NCBI GenBank assembly: GCA_021521415.1
Contig: JAIQDT010003831.1
Location: forward strand, 1-64,000
DNA length: 64,000 nucleotides
Source of the DNA: Bidens hawaiensis
Lineage: Eukaryota > Streptophyta > Magnoliopsida > Asterales > Asteraceae
Reading direction: 5' to 3'
Numbering within the stretch: the stretch's first letter is position 1; the number at the start of each line of letters is the position of its first letter. A program made the translations under genes and the position numbers. The notes under the pieces are model-generated. The model did not search any database and was not told the DNA's origin. It saw only the letters and a list, made by a program, of their open reading frames with translations. Shown here piece after piece: positions 45,827-58,900 of this stretch.

Positions 45827-47836
45827 GACCACCCGTAGTGGGTGAGTTTTGTGTAGCGTTTAGGACCAAAACGCGGGGGTACACCCCCCCCCCCCCCCGC
45901 GTTATAAGATTTTTTTTGATACGTTGTGTACAAAACGCGGGTGATGGCACAAAAATCAAAAAATGGACCGTTGAATGTTACCATTGGTGATTAAATAAAA
46001 AAAAAATCTTTATATATTAAACCAACTAATTCCCAATCAAAACTTATCAAATTTATAAAAATTCTCTTTCAACTCTATAACTCTATAATTCCTTTACACC
46101 AAATTCACTATATATTGATCCTCCATCTATATATAAACAGTTTTTCGGGCCCGACCAAGAAGCCCAGGACGTGGAGGAGGAACAGGCGGTTACGAGTGCG
46201 ATTATGCTCGCGACACAGTATATGAGTTCCGTTACGGGTGCGATTAGCTCTCCACCCCCCGTTTCAACAAGAGCATATATCGAACGAGATCGTGCCAAAG
46301 CCAACAACCGGTTGATGGCGGATTACTTTTGCGACACGCCGAGATACAAGAACCCGAAGACCTTTAGGCGTCGTTCTTGGATGTCTAGAAATTTATTTAT
46401 GCGCATCACCAATGATTTGGAGCGTGAGTTTGATTACTTTAAGCAAAAGCCTGACGCTCGAGGGACGCTAGGATTCACGGCTATTCAGAAGGTTACGTTA
46501 GCCGTGCGCGTGCTCGCCTACGGAAACACGACCGACATCAACGACGAGTATTTAAAGATGGCCGAAAAAACAACTCGGTACACCTTGGAGTATTTTTGTT
46601 ACGGTACGTTTTGTTTTTTTTAAATAGTTTATCACTTGTTTACTGTGATCATTTATTTTATAAAAATTTTGTAAAATATAGGAATATTTAAACTATATGA
46701 ACCACATTATCTGAGAGAGCCCAACGTTAACGATCTACAACGTCTTTACGAGGCACATACAAGGGTGCATGGTTTCCCCGGCATGATAGGAAGTGTAGAT
46801 TGCATGCATTGGGAATGAGCTAATTGTCCAACTGCATGGCGAGGTCAATTCACACGAGGTGACCAAAAGGGACCAACGGTCAGCCTTCAAGCGATCGCTT
46901 CATACGACCTTTGGATTTGGTCGGCATTCTTTGGTGTTCCCGGTTCCAACAATGACATAACCGTCTTAGAGCAGTCTCCTGTGATGGAGAGTTACATATC
47001 TGCGACCGTTCCCGTCGCTTCTTTTTGGGCTAACGATAACTTCTACGATCATGGGTACTATCTAGGTGATGGAATATATCCAGAGTTCGCGATAATTGTT
47101 AAAACATTCAGAGAACCGATGGATGAAAAAAGACAGTATTTTAAGAAAGTGCAAGAGTCTGCGAGAAAGGATATCGAGAGGTGTTTTGATGTTCTTCAAC
47201 AACGATGGCATTATGTTAAAAAACCTTGTCGACTGTGGTCTTTAGAAAGAATGAGATGTGCTATGTATGCGTGTATCATAATGCATAACATGATCATCGA
47301 GGACGAGGGAAGAGCAATATGTCCAACTTTCATACCGGACCCGGATCCACCACGGACTCCAGCAAGTATGGAGCAACGACTCGAAAATTCGGATTCCGTG
47401 CGGTCAAGAGAGATACATAACGCACTAAAGTTGGATTTGGTCCAACATCTTTGGATGTATCGGCCTCTTCCTGGTGAAAACGATGATCAAAACGAGGGCA
47501 ACAATGAAGACGATGATGAAGACAACGACGACGATGGCGAAGACGATGAAAACGACGACGAAGACGACGACGAAGAGGGCGAAGACGACGACGAATAGTT
47601 TTTTTTTATTTTCTTGTAATATTTATTTAATAAAATATTATTGTTATTTGATTATTCTTATTAAAAAAAAATTTTAAAAAAACAAAAAGTGTAAAGTGAC
47701 TGGGCGCCACGTGGCGCATAACTCCTGAATGTGGAGAGTTATGACTACAACCTGTTTTTGTACAAAACCATAACTCTGACTGGGCGCCACGTGACGCATA
47801 ACCCCTAGTAGTGGAGCTTTATGACTACACATGATC
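45827..47836 (+). mobile_element. PIF/Harbinger DNA transposon
   Basis: Flanked by TTA on both sides (45824-45826, 47837-47839), the target preferred by PIF/Harbinger. Ends GACCACCCGTAGTG and (reverse complement) GATCATGTGTAGTC match at 9 of 14. Carries a transposase gene and, near the right end, two copies of 'gactgggcgccacgtg.cgcataac' (47699 and 47778). A C run lies at 45885-45898. Confidence 0.72.
46171..47598 (+). pseudogene. PIF/Harbinger transposase (HARBI1-like nuclease) with one in-frame stop
   Basis: Exons about 46171..46603 and 46682..47598, GT/AG intron of 78 bp in frame. Visible: an N-terminal region ending in ITNDLEREFDYF; the DDE-type nuclease with GSVDCMHW (first Asp, codon 46798), YYLGDGIYP (second Asp) and KDIERCFDVLQQRW (Glu), then MYACIIMHNMI. 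A very acidic Asp/Glu tail covers the last 40 residues. A TGA at 46816-46818 replaces the Trp expected after HWE, the only stop seen. The true ATG is unclear: the frame is open upstream of 46171 without an ATG, and the first internal ATGs are at 46204 and 46222. All three catalytic residues survive, so this is a recent loss. Elements of this order usually need a separate Myb-like protein, which is not seen here. Confidence 0.85.
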
Positions 47837-47839
47837 TTA

Positions 47840-48988
47840 ACTCTTGCTGTTAGGATTTTAAAATAAATGTGTTTTCTAAGTATTCTTTAAATGCAAGTTT
47901 CAGAATGACAATACATTTTTGTCATTTTGGTCCCCTAGAGTTGATAGAATGTCATGTGGATGCATATTATGATTTCACTCCACCATCATACACTTTTAAT
48001 TATTAGATAATCTCATTGCTAATGGTACGTGGGTGGATTTTGTGTTCATCATATATTCATATGTAACATCTAACTATCATATTGTTTGAAGTATTTTGAT
48101 ACTAAATTAAATGGACAAGTATTTCATATATTTTTTTATCAGAATACCTAACTATTGCTATTAGTATTTTCAAATAAATGTGTTTTATCAGTATTCTTAT
48201 ACATATCTTTACTAATAAAAGAGAGGTGTATTTAATAACCGAGAGAGCCGAAAAAAATTGGGGGGGGGGGGGGAGGGGGTAGTGAGAATGTATATAAAGA
48301 CAACACGTGACATGAGAAACTTTTATTTATTACGTAGATATATAGATTTTCAAACAACTTTTTTTAGTCTAAATAGTATATTATCTAAATTTTATCAATT
48401 GGTTAGGCTATGTGTATGGAGGGGCTACAAATTAGAGGGGGGGGGGAGGTAAGTGTTAGGGGTGTAGTCTAATATATATATCACACACCCATATATAATA
48501 ATAAAATAATAATATTCTTCAAACAATGGCAGGCGACACCACCCACCTCCACCCTATCTCCTCTTTGGCGCCCATCTCGCTGAGATTTGCCACCCACTAC
48601 ACACACCCTTACAAAATGTAAGATAAGTTTTAAGACTTTGTAAGCGCGTCAAGGTTATCACTTTAAGCAACCGAGTAAACAGGCAAAACGAATCGCTAGG
48701 TGTACCTCCTCGTTGGCACCCATCATAACGAATTTTTAATAAACAAGTCAAATTTATCATTTTAGTAAACATGCAAAACTTATCATTTTCAATAAACGAA
48801 TCAGATCACCATTTTTAATGAACCAGTCAAAATTATTATTTTATTGAACATCCTATAAGTTTTAATTTTAATATTTAAAAAAAAAACTAGTTTATAAATT
48901 AGTTAACAACTAACACATTTAAGAACTTTATTTACCTCTCAACTACGTGTGTGTGAAAACAAAACAACCGTATTCATATGCAACTTTC

Positions 48989-49028
<40 letters not shown>

Positions 49029-49273
49029 GATGATATAGCAGACGAGAGGTGATGAGGAAGAAGTTGATATATCATATATTCATATATATATATATATATG
49101 TATTATATATATAGCTGCTGCAGTCAAACTCTGGGACCCACCCATGACGAATTAATTAACCGACCCGGATTGCGATCATTCAATTCAAACACACGCAGAT
49201 ATTTGTTTACAGATCTGACGGTGAGTCTGTATTATTATCTGATGTATCACAAACATTAATTCATTCATCTTCT
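47840..49273. other. Intergenic: possible Helitron 5' end, G runs, (TAA)n and gene 6 promoter
   Basis: TCTTTACTAATAAAAGAG at 48206 resembles a Helitron 5' end; no matching hairpin/CTAG end was found. G runs occur at about 48259-48272 and 48436-48447. A (TAA)n tract covers 48990-49027 and a TATATATA stretch at 49085-49113 may be the TATA region of the DUF641 gene. Confidence 0.45.
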
Positions 49274-51064
49274 ATGGCTGCAGCTTCATCTTCTTCTTCT
49301 TCTTCTTCTTCTTCTCCTCATCTTCATCATCCTTTCACTCCTGTAAGTTTGATAACATATTTTCAACATGTTACTTTACTTATATTTATCGGTTAGTCAC
49401 GTTATAATATAAGCCTAGAATTATTGTTTAAGTGTTACTAGGATTTATTTAGGAATTAGAGTTATAGTAACAAAACATAAAAAAACATGTTTGTGTGTTT
49501 TAGTATATGAGTTTTTTGTTTTATTTATTATTTGTTTGCGAATTATTAGGAATTAGAGTTACACTAAAAAAAACATGTTTGTTTTAGTATGTGAGTTTTC
49601 ATTGTTAATAATATTATGAGAGTTCCATAAAATCATTGTGTTAGTTGTTACTTTGGTCTAATTAATTTTCAACAAAATATTTTTTTTAATGGTTTTTGTA
49701 ATTTGTAGATACATGAATGTGAAAGAGAAAATGAAGATGAGTTTAGTAACCAAACAAGTGCAAAAGCTACACCAAGTGATTATTTAGAAACTTACAAAGA
49801 ATCATATTATGTTCATCAACCCACACCTCTCCACCAAAACCCGAAAGGAGCCTTGAAATCGTCGAAAAAGAGGTTGGAATCACGGGGTGATGACCGAGGG
49901 GTGTTGTTTAACAAATGCCGACCGAGTGCTCGGGAAAAGTTCGCGGTGGTTCCGTTTGAAACCACTGCGGTCGGGCGTCGGTCCGACGCTAGCCCGAATG
50001 GTTTGTTCAAGACGATATTTTCGTCTATTGTTAATAAGTCCCCGAGATCGGCTTCATCTTTGTCGGAACGGGTTACTCCCGCGCACGGGAAGGAGGAGCA
50101 ATGGAAGAGTACGGTGGCCGAACTTTCGCATAAACTCGCTCACGCTACGAAAAAACGCGATGAAGCGATTCTCGAAGCTTCTCGGTTAAAGTTCTCGGTT
50201 ACCGAGCTCGAAAAGAAGCTAAACAAACTCGAAATATATTGTCGGAATCTTAAAACCGGGCTTGATAATTGCACGAGACATGAACCGAAACACGAACCGA
50301 TTAAGATTGGGGACCATGATACCGTGATTGAGCATTTTCTTGTTTCGGTATCGGAGTCCCGAGCCTCGATGAGGCATCTCAGCCGTTCGCTAACCGTACA
50401 GCTCCCGCAAATCGATGGTGGGAAGTTTTACGATCGTATAAAGTTACTTCTTCAACCTTACGAAATTACAATATCCGCGTCGACAAACCCTAGAGTTTTG
50501 ATTATGTACCTTGAAGCTCTTCTCACACACGCGTTTTATGAGGATTTTGAATCGGCCGGGTTTAAAAGATCCGGGTCGGGCCATGTTCTTAACCCGATTC
50601 ACAAGTGTGAAGAAAATTTCAAATGTTTTTTGAAATTAAAAGAGTTAAGTTGGGAAGCAGTTTTAAATAATGGAACTAAACAGTTTAGTGAGGAGTTTAG
50701 TAAGTTTTGTGACCGGAAGATGAGTGAGGTGGTGGGGATGTTGGTGTGGACCCGGGCTTGGCCCGAACCTCTTTTGCAAGCGTTTTTTGGCGCATGTAAA
50801 GCGGTTTGGTTGGTACACTTATTGGCTAACTCGGTTCATCCGGCGTTACCTATTTTTAGGGTGGAGAAAGGGGCCAGGTTTGATCCGGTTTATATGGAGG
50901 ATATAGGTGGGGACAAAGTGAGGAGGTTTGAGGGACCAACGGTTCGAGTGATGGTCGAACCGGGGTTTTATATTTACGGGAATGTGGTTAAGTGCAAGGT
51001 TATATGCAAGTATCATAGCAACAATGGGTTCATACATGGTTCACCTAATAGTACCCCTTTATGA
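49274..51064 (+). CDS. IRKI: DUF641 / IRK-interacting protein-like
   Basis: Exons join(49274..49342, 49709..51064) give 474 aa with a phase-0 GT/AG intron of 366 bp. Exon 1 is MAAA, a run of ten Ser (TCT microsatellite), then PHLHHPFTP; exon 2 begins IHECEREN. Residues about 150-200 form a coiled coil (EEQWKSTVAELSHKLAHATKK.., EASRLKFSVTELEKKLNKLE), followed by the DUF641 region with SESRASMRHLSRSLTVQL and a C-terminal domain ending FEGPTVRVMVEPGFYIYGNVVKCKVICKY. This architecture fits the GIL1/IRKI family; the N-terminus fits IRKI (recalled At5g12900), a partner of the receptor kinase IRK, more than GIL1. No frame defects. The ATG is supported by the spliced N-terminus. Confidence 0.88.
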
Positions 51065-51588
51065 TTAGTTAATGGTTGAATTAACCTTTTGGGTCAATTA
51101 AAAAGTTTTTTTTTAATGACATGGATGTGTTTAGGATATTATTGTTATTAAAATATGGATCAAAGTGAAAAAATGTTTGTTGTGTTGGTCTTGTCTTGCA
51201 CATTTGTTGTTGATGATGTTTGAATTATGTTTGGCTAAAGTGGTTTAAATTGGGATCCAAACAACGTGAGATGTTTGACTTGGTACATTTTTTTATTGTC
51301 TTTTCTTTTGTCATGAAATTTTTGATTGGTTAGTAAAAGATCCTTTTTTTGCTTTCACAGAAATGAAACATAATGACAAATATGGTACTTGTTTCTTTCC
51401 AGAATCTTTTCTTTTCATATGAGTTTAATAATTTTTTTTAAGAATCATTTGTTGAGAGAAATTTAAAATACAATTAATATTACTTATTATGTTTAAGATA
51501 TAAAAAAAAATAAAAACACATTATTTAAAGTACATCTTAAAGATTTAAAGAGTTGGTAGTATACACTACACATCAATCACTATGGTTA
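51065..51588. other. 3' flank of the DUF641 gene
   Basis: AT-rich likely 3'UTR and spacer; nothing else recognised. Confidence 0.45.
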
Positions 51589-51788
51589 GGCCACCCGTAG
51601 TGGATAACCTTTCTGGGTGAAAAGTGGGCGAGCAGGGCGAGAACACCGCCCCCTCCCCCCCACCCCCTTCGACGATATGTGGGGCGAAATTGAGGGGGGA
51701 ACCAACTATTTTTTGGGCGATATGTGTAGTGTGTGTATATATATATTAAATATTATTATTATATATGTTTGTGTGTAGTGTGTGTGTG

Positions 51789-51839
<51 letters not shown>

Positions 51840-51941
51840 CTACAACACCATTACACCCCAAACACAAATTCTTACCCTTTGCTGACTGGGCGTCACGTGT
51901 CGCAATTCGCCCAATTTGTAGCCCCTCCAGTATACATACCC
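51589..51941. mobile_element. Harbinger-type MITE
   Basis: TTA flanks (51586-51588, 51942-51944) and ends GGCCACCCGTAGTGG and CCAGTATACATACCC. The left end matches the Harbinger element at 45827 almost exactly, and 'ctgactgggcgtcacgtgtcgca' matches its right subterminal repeat. It contains a (TA)n microsatellite (51796-51838) and C/G runs. Likely mobilised by that family. Confidence 0.75.
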
Positions 51942-51944
51942 TTA

Positions 51945-52748
51945 AGGTTGTTGAGAATTGTGTATGTGTGTTTAGAGGATCTTTTTATTCAAACCCAATA
52001 AACAAGACACTAGATAACTTGTCTTTTCTCGGTTTAGAAATGTTGACACACCGTTATAATAGTGCATCTAAACTAGTTGCAATGTTTAAACACATTACAA
52101 TGATCAATGACGTGTCTAAATCCATTACAAGATATCATGTTATTATAATGGTGCGTTCAAACCAGTGAACCACTATTATGTTACGTTTAAAAACCACTTA
52201 TGATTTAACGTGTACATGTATCAATCCCCTTAAAATATACTTGTCGTGCTGCGGATACTTCATAAACCTCACATGCATTTTCTGCTGCTATCAAAACTCG
52301 TCCTCTTATGTACAGAATACGGTGGGTTCAAAAGACAAGTTGCCATACACAAGAGGCAAAATCTTGAATTGGAATCTTGTTAATGTGCATATTGGCTAAA
52401 GGATAAGAGGACATGGAATATTTTGAGCTTCGGTTTTTGTTCAAATTTGCACCTTACTTGATTGTATTTTTGTATAATTTCCAACATTTTGTTTTATTTA
52501 CTGGTTTATTAAATACATAATAATACAAATAATAATACAAAGATGTAAAAATATTTAACTGTCTTTCAAAATTAACAAAATATAAAAAAATGAACCAAGT
52601 TGATATCACGTTTATTTTATTTTTTTGATATAAGAATCACTTTTTTGTTGGGTTCAGTTGAGAGAGACTGGTCAAGCCCATGGGCCTAGTGAAAGAACAT
52701 GGCTTTCTTTTTCAAAGTATTCAAATTTCTTCATGTGAGCCTCCAATT
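51945..52748. other. Intergenic, nothing recognised
   Basis: No coding or repeat structure supported. Confidence 0.5.
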
Positions 52749-53467
52749 TAGGGCCGTCCAAACCGTTCGTCGCTCAAACTCGCTCGCCGCTAGCTTGAAA
52801 ATTGCTCGGAAAATGCTCGCTCGTTTTTTCGCTCGATTGAAAACGAGCCTCTCTGCTCGGTTCGGTTTGTAAACGAGCCAAGCAACGAGCAAGGGTTTGC
52901 TCGGCTCGGCTCGGCTCGAATATTTTTAATTTATTTTATATATAATTATATATGAACAAATATATAAATATATGGACAAAACACATAAATATAAGCTTAC
53001 AATTATTTTTACCCTTAAAATTTTTCATATTCCATCAATTTATAGTTTTATTTGTTCAATTTCAAATTTTTAGAATACTTAAAGTTTGTTTACATGATCA
53101 TTTTTGTTCAATTTCAAATTTTTAGAATACTTAAAGTTTGTTTACATGATCATTATATCTCACTCTAAACTTATATTTACTAAAAATTTACAATATATTT
53201 CATGTTTGTCTAAAAACTACTAATTTATTTATAAAATGTATTATTTACAACCTTCAAATTTGTTTCTTATTGAAAATTTTAAAGTGAAAAAGAAATATAT
53301 AATGCTCGAAATCGCTCGATGTTCGATCGAAAAATGCTCGATTTGATTTTTGCTCGTTTCGGTTTTCTCTCGGTTCGAATTTCAGCCGCTCGGTTCGGTT
53401 CGGTTGTAAACGAGCCAAGCAACGAGCAACCCTTCGCTCAGTTCGGCTCAGCTCGTGAACAGCCCTA
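52749..53467. mobile_element. hAT-like MITE with GCTCGG subterminal repeats
   Basis: Termini TAGGGCCGTCCAAACC and GCTCGTGAACAGCCCTA with a perfect 8-bp duplication CTCCAATT (52741-52748 and 53468-53475). 'cgctcg', 'gctcggttcggtt' and 'aaacgagccaagcaacgagc' words crowd both ends; the middle is AT-rich and includes a short direct duplication (about 53057-53105 and 53106-53152). Confidence 0.9.
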
Positions 53468-53475
53468 CTCCAATT

Positions 53476-54268
53476 TAACCTTTTGATTTTATTAATTTTC
53501 ATTTTCTTTAAATTTAGTTTTAAGTGTAAGTAGTGTTCGTTTCTCTGTATTCTTGTATTATTTGTGTATTTTACTTTCATTATTTCGTAAGTATGTCATT
53601 CATTTATACTTTTACTATATTAATTAAGAGGAGTAATAGTTTTACCTATTGAATCAAAGTCGAAAGTGCGAAAACCCGTAAAATTGAGGTACATTTTAGA
53701 AAAAAATCAAGTAAATTGGAGACGAAGAGAGAGGACTCAAAATACTCGATGAGAGTTTCTCTCTTTGATATCGGCTTTTATACAAGTACATGAATAAAAT
53801 ATCAACACGACCCTACATGTTCGACACTTGATAGTTAGTCCATAATCCTTCTAACATATGCGACTTTTTGATTTTATAAATCGTGTATATATATGTATAT
53901 CGTTTCATAACATGGTTCTTTATATTTCAAAGTTAAACAAGTGACGAAAGACTTTGAATTGTTACAAAAATTAACTATTAGTTAAAGTTTGCTCATATTT
54001 GTTTGGCTGTGAGTCTCATTTGTTATGAAAGTTTTTTTTTATTTTCTTTTATTATTATTGACCTAAACAAATAATTTATCTAACATATGTAGGGAGACAT
54101 TGAGTTAATACATAGATAAATTTTATTTTCTAAAATAGGAAAATGAGAAAGATTACGGAGGCTTAACAATAGCCATAACCAATGTTTGGTTATGGAAGAA
54201 TGCTTAATCATAACTATAATCGAATGATCGGTTAACCATAAATCAGTTAATTGTTGATCTCTTTAATT

Positions 54269-54324
<56 letters not shown>

Positions 54325-54843
54325 CTTTGCTCTAGTTGAGAGTTCATTTATGGTGTAAAAAATGAAAATAGAGTTAAACTTAACTAGGGAAGGTTCATGT
54401 ACAATTTGATCTTAACATGAGTACGTAGGACATAATATAAATTTATTTAAAAATGCGAACGTAAGAAACAATACCAACTACAATATCAATCTACATAGAC
54501 AATGACTTATAATAACAAAGAAAAGAACCTAAAAATTACAACAAAAGAATCAAAATCAAGAACAAAATAATAACAACATATACCAGCAAATACTTATAAT
54601 AGCAAAAGAAAACATCTAGTAATAACAACAAAATATAAATATGCAAATACTTATAACGTCTCGTAATCGAAAATTAGCAAATACGAACAAAAAATAGCAG
54701 CAAACACCTATAAAAATAAACCTAATCATAACAACAAATTGGTTCTCACCGTTTTCATGTTAAAAATAAAATGTATTTGATCATGTTTCAAACTTTACCA
54801 ATACACGTATAAAATTTGAGAAAAAAATCCATAAACATACAAG
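53476..54843. other. Intergenic with (AT)n microsatellite
   Basis: (AT)n at 54273-54320. No gene supported. Confidence 0.5.
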
Positions 54844-55183
54844 CAGGGCCGGCTCCGATAAGACGAAATTTTTTTTGGGCCAAAGGCGAAATTTTTTTTG
54901 GATTATAGTAAAAGAAACATTTTGTTGGGTTTAAACAATGTAATTTTAAGTGGTCTTACTTGGTTATGATTTGAGTTGTGTAAAAAAATTTTGTATAAAA
55001 ATAAACTTAAAAATGTCTCAAATAAGACCAAGCTATTGTTTATGTAATTATGTTGAAACATTGATTATACATATTTTGTTTCATAAAAATACATAAAAAA
55101 TTTTTTTTAAAAAAAATTCGAGCCTAGCGGGATGTCGGGCCTATGGCCGTCGACTACCCTGCCACACCCTTGGGCCGGGCCTG
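54844..55183. mobile_element. CAGGGCCG-type hAT-like MITE
   Basis: Termini CAGGGCCGGCTCCG and GGGCCGGGCCTG, with 8-bp flanks CATACAAG and CATACAAA (7 of 8 match). Same family as 38096-38749 and the minus-oriented copy near 10690-11005. Confidence 0.82.
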
Positions 55184-55510
55184 CATACAAAGTTCAGTTC
55201 AGTTCAGTTCTGGCTAAAGTCAGTCAATGAAAACTTATTAACAGTAAATTCTGTAATCATAAACGAACGGTCGGTTCATATTCACTTTCCAATAACCGTT
55301 AGTATTCGGTTATGGTTTGATTTTTGCTCACAGCTAGACAGCATCAACGACCACGTCTAATAACCGTCCAAAACACCCACCCGTGACCCGACCCGATTCA
55401 CAACTACCTATCGGGTCCGGGTCATTTCAGTTACGAACAAGTCAACCCAAAATTGACCTTCTTCACGCGTCACGCCCTCTTTCACGACTCATTCATAACC
55501 ATCATCCAAC

Positions 55511-55554
<44 letters not shown>

Positions 55555-55629
55555 TCATTTCTTCAATTGATTCACGCACTGTGTATGTGTAACAAACAAG
55601 CAAACAATAAGCTAATTGAATCAACAGCC
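55184..55629 (+). other. Upstream region of the SEC1 gene
   Basis: Contains an (AAT)n microsatellite (55510-55553) about 80 bp before the start codon, probably in the promoter or leader. No clear TATA box. Confidence 0.45.
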
Positions 55630-55895
55630 ATGTCGATATCGGATTCTGATACGTCTTCTCAAAGCGAATACAAAAACTTCCGTCAAATTACTCGTGATCG
55701 TGAGTTCGTTTTCGTAATTTTAATTCTGTAGTGTATGTTTTGTGTATAATTGATCGTGTAGTTCGTATAGTTCATTGTATGAATTTGTATAATACATCTA
55801 ATTATATGAAACCGTAGTGTATGTATGCTTTATTGCTTTATGTTATTATGTATAGTTTATATTTCATGTTCAGTTATTTGATCATCAGACGGTAA

Positions 55896-55949
<54 letters not shown>

Positions 55950-58900
55950 TGAGTTAGATGAGGTTCAAATATGGAAACCTATAGTTTGCGGTGTTCGAAT
56001 CATAATTTGTTGCACTTAGGGTTGTTAACGAGCCGAGCCGAATCGAGCTCGAGCGCGGATCGTTTTGACTACGAGAGCTCGAGCGCTTTTTTGAAGCTCG
56101 AGAGTTTTTTATTTTCAGTTCGCGCTTGGCTCGTTTATTATTTATTAACGACATTTTTAGTTATTTGTATACATTTTGAGAAAAATATTAAATGAACGAG
56201 CCTAAGCTTGGCTCGAGCTCAGTTGTGTAGTGTGATTTAGTACATAAAAAGCTTAAAATACACAAGGATCAATGAGCTTAAATGATAATATTCCTATACA
56301 AGGCATGAGCGCGATAACTAAACTTGCTTAATTTGAGGCTTGGGCTCTCGATAAGGCTTAACTCATTTTGGGCCTTTTATCGATCCGATCTCGAGTAGTT
56401 TGCGAGCGGCTTGACTCATTGTATGAATAATTATAATACATCTAATTTTATGAAACTGTAGTGTATGCTTTATGTATAGTTTCTATTTCTTGCTCAGTTA
56501 TTTGATTAGACGGAAGTATATATAGAATTGAGTTTATATGAGGATTCAAATATGGAAACCTATAATAGTTTGTGGTGTTCGAATCATGATTTGTTGCACT
56601 TAGGGTTGTTAACGAGTTCGTTTTGACTTACGAGAGCTCGAGCTCTTTTTTTTAAGCTCGAGATTGGCTCGAGAGTTGTTTTTACAAGCTCAAGCTCGGC
56701 TAGTTTATTATTTATTAACTTCTAGACATTTTTAATTATTTGTATATATTTTGAGAAAAAACTTAAATGAGCTTAATGTCACGGAGTTACTCCTCAGACT
56801 CCGTGTGGCGCCCGAAGGCCAGCCAATCGGTCTGCTCATGATCAGGGTTTGCTGGTTTCGTCCTGCCTTGGACTCATCAGGCGAGCGGCAACAGCTCGCA
56901 ACCAGCGATGCATTCGTCGTGCAAGCACGACTCGTTTTGACTTACAAGAGCTAGAGCTCTTTTTTTGAAGCTCAAGGTTGGCTCAAGAGTTGTTTTTTCA
57001 AGCTCGAGCTCGGCTAGTTTATTATTTATTAAGTTATAGACATTATTAATTATTTTTATACTTTTTGAGAAAAACCTTAAACGAGCCAAAGCTCAGCTTG
57101 AGCTCAGTTGTGTAGTGTGAAATTAGTACATAAAAAGCTTAAAAATACACAAGGCTCATTAAGGCTCAACGAGTCTAAACGATAATTCGTATACACGGCT
57201 TGAGCTCGATAACTAAACTTGCTTTATTTGAGGCTTGGGCTCGGCACGTTTCAGGCTTTTTATTGATCCAATCTCGAGTAGCTCGCGAGCGGCTCGGCTC
57301 GTTGACACCTCTAGTTGCAATATTTTGTTATTCTTGTTTGTGTTTTTAAAATTGTATAACAATTCTGGTAGTTTATGCACTAGGTCAACAAAGTTGGTGT
57401 AGAACTTGTGGTTTGATCAGGTTAGCATAGTTTTGGTTTTTGTTTGAATTAGTGTATGAAAAATCAAATTTAGTAAGTTTGTGCTTTTTTGGTTTGTTAT
57501 GGTGATATAAGATGCTTTAACTTCAGATGATCATTCTGGAACTTGCTATACGGGAATTTTTGCTTAATGCGTTAAATATGAAATGAAGATTATTTATTAG
57601 TTATAACTTAAATGCGTGAATCATTCCAAACCGAGTTAGATTATGTTAAGTTAATAATAGAAGTTATACTTCACTAGACATCTCAAGTTTTGACTGGGAA
57701 TACTGGAAGAAGCAGATGCTTATTGTTTGAAATTTGTTATGCGAAGCACAATGAAACTTACAAAAGAGGAAAGCTCAGCCTGCTCAACCTTTTGTGCAAT
57801 TAAGAAATTGGAAATACTAACTAATTTTTAGTGGTAAAAGATGAGCTGTAACTTTTAAAGTTTTAGATGCTTAGAAGTTCATTGTATGTATGGGCTGCTA
57901 GTTACGAGTTTTCACTAGAATATAACAATCTTCGGAATTGATCACTGCACATTCATGATTCATATCAGGATATTAGTGGTCTCTTAGATATTGTTTATTT
58001 TATCCATTCTTACTTTTGGCTTGTTGAAGACCTAGTTTCTATGTTATTGGAATAACAAGAAGAAAAAGTACAAGAATATTAAGATTAAGTATTCTATTAT
58101 TAGTGGTGTTTGCATGCATTTTTAGGAATTTATAAATCTATATATCAGACTTATCATTTGTTGGTTTTGAACATGCTTAACAATCAAATTAACTACCTTT
58201 GTTTGATATCAGTGGCTGTTCTACATTGGTTATGTCGTATGTGTAGAGCTGATTTCAATAATAAGTTAGTTAATTCAACAATTACTTCCAACTTGCAGGA
58301 TTACTCTATGAAATGCTGAGATCAGCAAAAAGACCGGATTCAAAATCAAATTGGAAGGTATGCAACCCTGTACTAATTTGTGCTCTTTTCTGTTGAATCA
58401 ACATTTATCTTATAATAAAACTGCTCCTATTTTGCTTAGGTGCTGATAATGGATAAAGTGACTGTTAAAATAATGTCATGTTCATACAAGATGGCAGACA
58501 TAACAGATGAAGGAGTTTCATGTAAGACATAAAAAGCCTGCTTCAAAATGTTTTAAATTCCTTGTTCTTGATATTATGTTTTAGTTTTGTTATGTATTTA
58601 TCTTTTTGCAGTGGTGGAAGATATAAACAAAAGAAGACAGCCACTGCCCACTATGGATGCAGTGTACTACATCCAGCCAACGAAAGAGAAGTATTTGAAA
58701 TTCTCACTCTTTTACTTACAATATGTAATTTGAGTTTTACTTGCAAACAGGACAGTTATTATTAGGTTTGTAAACGAACCAAATGAACACGAATGAGGCA
58801 TGTTTGTGTTTGTTGATTTAACTTTAAACGAACAAACAATCAGACACGAACAGTTAACCGAATGGGGTTTTCTTGTTCGTGTTCGCACGTTACGAAAATG

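Noticed and set aside
48206..48490. A full Helitron starting at TCTTTACTAATAAAAG
   Set aside because: Only the 5' end resembles one; no hairpin plus CTAG end was found downstream.
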